The notes under the pieces are model-generated. The model was not told the origin of the DNA. It saw only the letters and a list, made by a program, of their open reading frames with translations, and ran no database searches. Shown piece by piece: positions 61,480-64,000 of a DNA stretch of 64,000 bases. The first letter of the stretch is position 1, and the number at the start of each line of letters is the position of its first letter. Location: assembly GCA_003507655.1 (NCBI GenBank), contig DNUZ01000024.1:186001-250000 (forward strand), written 5' to 3'. Source of the stretch: Lachnospiraceae bacterium. GTDB lineage: Bacteria > Bacillota > Clostridia > Lachnospirales > Lachnospiraceae. The position numbers and the translations under genes are program-made.

Positions 61480-62667
61480 ATGTATACAGAAGCAGAACTG
61501 GTCAGGATCGCAAAGAGAGAAAATAATACCAGACGAAAATATTTAGTGGTGAACCGGTTACAGGGAAAGCATATACCGGTCAGTCCAAAAGAGGCATTAC
61601 AGATGTTTCGCTCATTAGCAGAACTTATAAAAGAGGCATATCCATCAGAGAGGCTTCTGATGGTCGGATTTGCAGAAACGGCAACAGCGATCGGAGCAGC
61701 AGTGGCGATCGAGTGTCAGGCAGCTTATATGCAGACTACGCGGGAAGTCATTGATGGCGTGGACTATCTCTATTTTTCGGAATCCCACAGCCATGCCACT
61801 GAGCAGAAATTAGTAAAGACGGATTTAGATAAGATCATAGGTAAGACAGACCGGATCGTTTTTATAGAGGATGAGGTAACAACCGGAAATACGATCTTAA
61901 ATATCGTCCGTCTGATCCAAAAGACCTACGCACAGCCGGTTTCGTTTGCGGTGGCATCCATTTTAAATGGAATGAATGAGGAAGCATTAGAGAATTATAA
62001 AAACCTAAAAATCCCGGTACATTATCTGGTAAAGACAGCACATGACACCTATACGGAGATTGCAGAGCAGTATCAGGCAGACGGCACCTGTCATATCTGT
62101 ACAAAACCTCAGGAAAAGGAAGTAGAACAGCAGAAAGAAGTACAACAGCAGATAGAGATGCAACAGACGAAAGAAGCACAGCAACCGATAGAAGTGCAGG
62201 AGATTTCGGGCTGGATAAATGCAAGAAGACTCCATACGGCAGATACCTACAAACAGGCGTGCGAGCAGCTCTGGCAGGAAATACAGCAAAAATACGGTTA
62301 CACAAAATACACAAAAGAGACAGAAACAGGCAGACGGATACTGGTCCTTGGCACGGAAGAATTCATGTATCCGGCATTATATGTCGGGGCAAAATTAGAA
62401 GAAGCAGGCTATACAGTGCGGATGCATGCCACAACCAGAAGTCCGATCGCAGTCAGTAAAGAAGAAAAATATCCGCTTCATACACGTTATGAATTAGCAA
62501 GTCTCTATGACAAAAACAGGACAACTTTTGTCTATGATCTGGCAGAGTATGAAGAAGTACTGGTGCTGACGGATGCACAAAAACAGGAAACCGAAGGCTG
62601 GGAGTCTTTGCAAAGAGCATTGACCCTGAACCATAACCGTCAGATCAGAGGAATAAGGTGGTGTTAA
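61480..62667 (+). CDS. Phosphoribosyltransferase-TRSP domain protein
   Basis: 395 residues from ATG 61480 (GAGGAGAG upstream); an ATG at 61450 lies just after the -10 box and has no RBS. Residues 1-200 are an orotate-PRTase-like domain with the PRPP loop V-F-I-E-D-E-V-T-T-G-N-T near 127. A Gln/Glu-rich linker (about 208-240) follows C-H-I-C (about 203). The C-terminal 150 residues form a TRSP-type domain (R-I-L-V-L-G-T-E-E-F-M-Y-P). Both domains are known from nucleoside-like biosynthesis modules in tellurite-resistance (ter) stress operons. It lies 1 bp before the StiP gene. Confidence 0.8.
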   Translation: MYTEAELVRIAKRENNTRRKYLVVNRLQGKHIPVSPKEALQMFRSLAELIKEAYPSERLLMVGFAETATAIGAAVAIECQAAYMQTTREVIDGVDYLYFSESHSHATEQKLVKTDLDKIIGKTDRIVFIEDEVTTGNTILNIVRLIQKTYAQPVSFAVASILNGMNEEALENYKNLKIPVHYLVKTAHDTYTEIAEQYQADGTCHICTKPQEKEVEQQKEVQQQIEMQQTKEAQQPIEVQEISGWINARRLHTADTYKQACEQLWQEIQQKYGYTKYTKETETGRRILVLGTEEFMYPALYVGAKLEEAGYTVRMHATTRSPIAVSKEEKYPLHTRYELASLYDKNRTTFVYDLAEYEEVLVLTDAQKQETEGWESLQRALTLNHNRQIRGIRWC

Positions 62668-62668
62668 A

Positions 62669-63718
62669 ATGAGAAGTTCTTATTCAAAAGAAGATGTGAT
62701 CTTGCTGTTAAAAGATATCACCGGACTGGTACAGCCGCAGCCAACCGAAGAGCGGGAACGGCTGATACAGGCAGGCCGTCACTATTGCGAAATGCTCCCG
62801 ATCGAATATGTCCCAAGTGAAAAATATATGGAAGCCTATCGGATGGCATTAAAGGATTATGCGAAGCCGACCGCAGAAGCGGTAGGCAGGCTTGCAGATA
62901 AGATCATAAAAAAACGCGGCAGGGAAGTGGTGTTAGTATCCCTTGCAAGAGCCGGGATACCGATTGGCATTTTAGTCAGACATTATATCAAAAAGAAATA
63001 CGGATATGACGTTCACCATTATTCCATTTCCATCATCAGAGGACGTGGGATTGATGAAAATGCGATGAAATATCTGCTGTCTCATCATCTGGCAGAGCAG
63101 ATATTATTTGTGGACGGCTGGATCGGAAAGGGTGCGATCTTAGGGGAATTACAAAAAGATGTGGCACCTTATTCCGGCGTATCATCGGAGCTTGCAGTAG
63201 TTGCAGATCCGGCAAATATCACAGAATTATGTGGCACCCACCACGATCTGCTGATCCCAAGTTCCTGTCTGAACTGTACGGTATCGGGACTCATCAGCAG
63301 AACCTTTTTGCGGGACGATATCATAGGAAAAGAGGATTTTCACGGGGCTGTCTATTATGGGGAATTAGAAAAAGCCGATCTGTCACATGAATTTTTAAAA
63401 GCGATTGAAAAAGAATTTGTCTTAGAAGTGCCAAAAGATGACTGGCAGCCACAGGGACATGGAATTGACGAGGTAAGAAAAATCGCAGGAGAGTATGGGA
63501 TAGATAATATCAATCTGATCAAACCGGGGATCGGTGAAACGACCAGAGTCCTGCTTCGCAGAGTACCGTGGAAAATCTTAGTCAATGAAAAATATAAAGA
63601 AGATGCATCCTTAGAACACATTTTGCGGTTAGCAGAAGAAAAAGAAGTGCCGGTGGAGTGGTATCCGTTAGAGCACTACAAAGCCTGTGGACTGATAAAG
63701 AAAGTGGCAGATGCATAA
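62669..63718 (+). CDS. StiP/PELOTA protein of the ter-type stress module
   Basis: 349 residues. The N-terminal domain (about 1-270) is the StiP type, which some describe as a cysteine protease and others as a PRTase-like fold (L-V-S-L-A-R-A-G-I-P-I-G near 92; L-F-V-D-G-W-I-G-K-G near 147; G-T-H-H-D-L-L-I-P-S near 190). The C-terminal 75 residues are a PELOTA-like RNA-binding domain (V-P-W-K-I-L-V-N-E-K-Y-K). With the PRTase-TRSP gene it is thought to make a modified nucleoside or RNA-linked compound. The other usual members of the module (ATP-grasp, HAD, TerD) are not seen up to 64000. Confidence 0.8.
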   Translation: MRSSYSKEDVILLLKDITGLVQPQPTEERERLIQAGRHYCEMLPIEYVPSEKYMEAYRMALKDYAKPTAEAVGRLADKIIKKRGREVVLVSLARAGIPIGILVRHYIKKKYGYDVHHYSISIIRGRGIDENAMKYLLSHHLAEQILFVDGWIGKGAILGELQKDVAPYSGVSSELAVVADPANITELCGTHHDLLIPSSCLNCTVSGLISRTFLRDDIIGKEDFHGAVYYGELEKADLSHEFLKAIEKEFVLEVPKDDWQPQGHGIDEVRKIAGEYGIDNINLIKPGIGETTRVLLRRVPWKILVNEKYKEDASLEHILRLAEEKEVPVEWYPLEHYKACGLIKKVADA

Positions 63719-63789
63719 AAAAGACGCCAAAAACCGTTGATTTTTTCCAAAAACTTCCATTTATTATGGCAAGATTTTTTCAGAATTGA

Positions 63790-63833
63790 TATAATGGCGT
63801 TGGATAGAAGCCTATCCATATTTCGCCATCATA
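63790..63833 (+). promoter_or_regulatory. Promoter and leader hairpin before the last gene
   Basis: TATAAT (63790-63795), then a hairpin GGATAG/CTATCC within an outer GGCG/CGCC pair (about 63796-63828). The transcript start would fall in the hairpin. Confidence 0.5.
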
Positions 63834-63864
63834 TGAATAAGAATGAAAAGAAGGGAGAAGATCA

Positions 63865-64000
63865 ATGACGAAATAAATTTTGGCGATGTTTCTGTCACTG
63901 GTGATGATGGTATTGTCCATACCTGCGTTTCCAATGACAGTACATGCAGAAAGTACAGGCATTTCAGAACTGAGAATAAACTATGACGAGTCGATCGAGC
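63865..64000 (+). pseudogene. Start of a secreted protein gene with an in-frame stop at codon 4
   Basis: ATG 63865 (AAGGGAGAAGATC upstream) reads M-T-K-stop; the same frame goes on as I-L-A-M-F-L-S-L-V-M-M-V-L-S, a signal peptide ending T-V-H-A-E, and stays open to the window edge. Either the gene carries a nonsense mutation (AAA or CAA to TAA), or translation starts at TTG 63880 or ATG 63886, giving a shorter signal peptide with only a distant RBS. The mature part begins S-T-G-I-S-E-L-R-I-N-Y-D-E. Which is right needs the rest of the gene. Confidence 0.55.

Noticed and set aside
1-64000. CRISPR arrays, tRNA or rRNA genes, insertion sequences
   Set aside because: No regularly spaced direct repeats, no tRNA-like T-loop/CCA patterns and no transposase or integrase reading frames were found by eye.

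Overview
The window looks like a chromosome segment from a low-GC, Gram-positive Clostridia of the family Lachnospiraceae (Roseburia/Agathobacter/Butyrivibrio-like gut anaerobe; inference from gene content, not a search). Supporting signs are a spoIIA sporulation operon, a T-box leader on valS, a CIRCE/HrcA-type operator before clpB, strong AGGAGG ribosome binding sites, a PPi-type phosphofructokinase and secreted proteins with Fn3 repeats of the YYYKVRA type. Almost all genes lie on the + strand; only two (55697-57642) are on the - strand. No tRNA, rRNA, CRISPR array, transposase or phage gene was seen.

Layout. 1-3000: the AT-rich end of a surface-sugar cluster (CMP-sugar synthetase tail, DRE-TIM aldolase, KdsC-like phosphatase, class II aldolase) closed by a strong terminator. 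3192-9431: two large secreted proteins, a dual peptidoglycan hydrolase and a papain-like protease. 9531-20647: nucleotide-sugar and envelope genes (UDP-glucose dehydrogenase, GT2, ManC, Gmd, Rmd, phosphohexomutase, ManA, a zinc ribbon protein, LCP ligase, GlmS), able to make UDP-GlcA and GDP-D-rhamnose and to attach glycopolymers to the wall. 21531-23977: HtrA and carbamate kinase. 24286-30509: a glycerol regulon (TetR/DhaS-like regulator, GlpK, GlpF, two flavoproteins, DUF1667 protein). 30666-34949: EamA transporter, a 47-residue membrane peptide, T-box and ValS. 35078-41164: FapA-like protein, FolC, a 47-residue protein, a TPR protein and spoIIAA-spoIIAB-sigF. 41226-47721: coiled-coil protein, DUF5692-like membrane protein, YoaK-like protein, amino-acid ABC importer. 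47982-52530: ClpB, MetY, Rrf2 regulator. 53030-57978: sigma factor with a membrane beta-propeller partner, PPi-PFK, two unknown proteins. 58072-61028: GntR-ABC operon and a secreted lipase. 61480-63718: a PRTase-TRSP gene and a StiP/PELOTA gene, a small version of the modules known from tellurite-resistance-type stress operons. The last gene starts with an in-frame stop.

Most unusual signal. The long intergenic regions hold a set of palindromic, multi-branched elements (20801-21016, 21155-21369, 43622-43780, 44011-44184, 52620-52772, and probably 61164-61388). Copies keep short loop sequences (TTCGCC...GGCTC in the first five; a second ATCCGT loop in the first pair) while the stem sequences differ yet still pair. 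That is the pattern of a structured RNA, or of a DNA element recognised by its fold, and is hard to explain as an ordinary inverted-repeat MITE. A second short repeat (GTGCAAGYGAGT ... ATGCTCAC, directly after a TATAAT) occurs at 31593 and 52977 with weaker relatives nearby. Several operators can be read directly: a perfect 13-bp inverted repeat over the GntR promoter, an Rrf2-type palindrome before metY, paired CTGGT-ACCAG palindromes before the DUF5692-like gene, and a TTGTACAA site shared by the TetR and glpK promoters.
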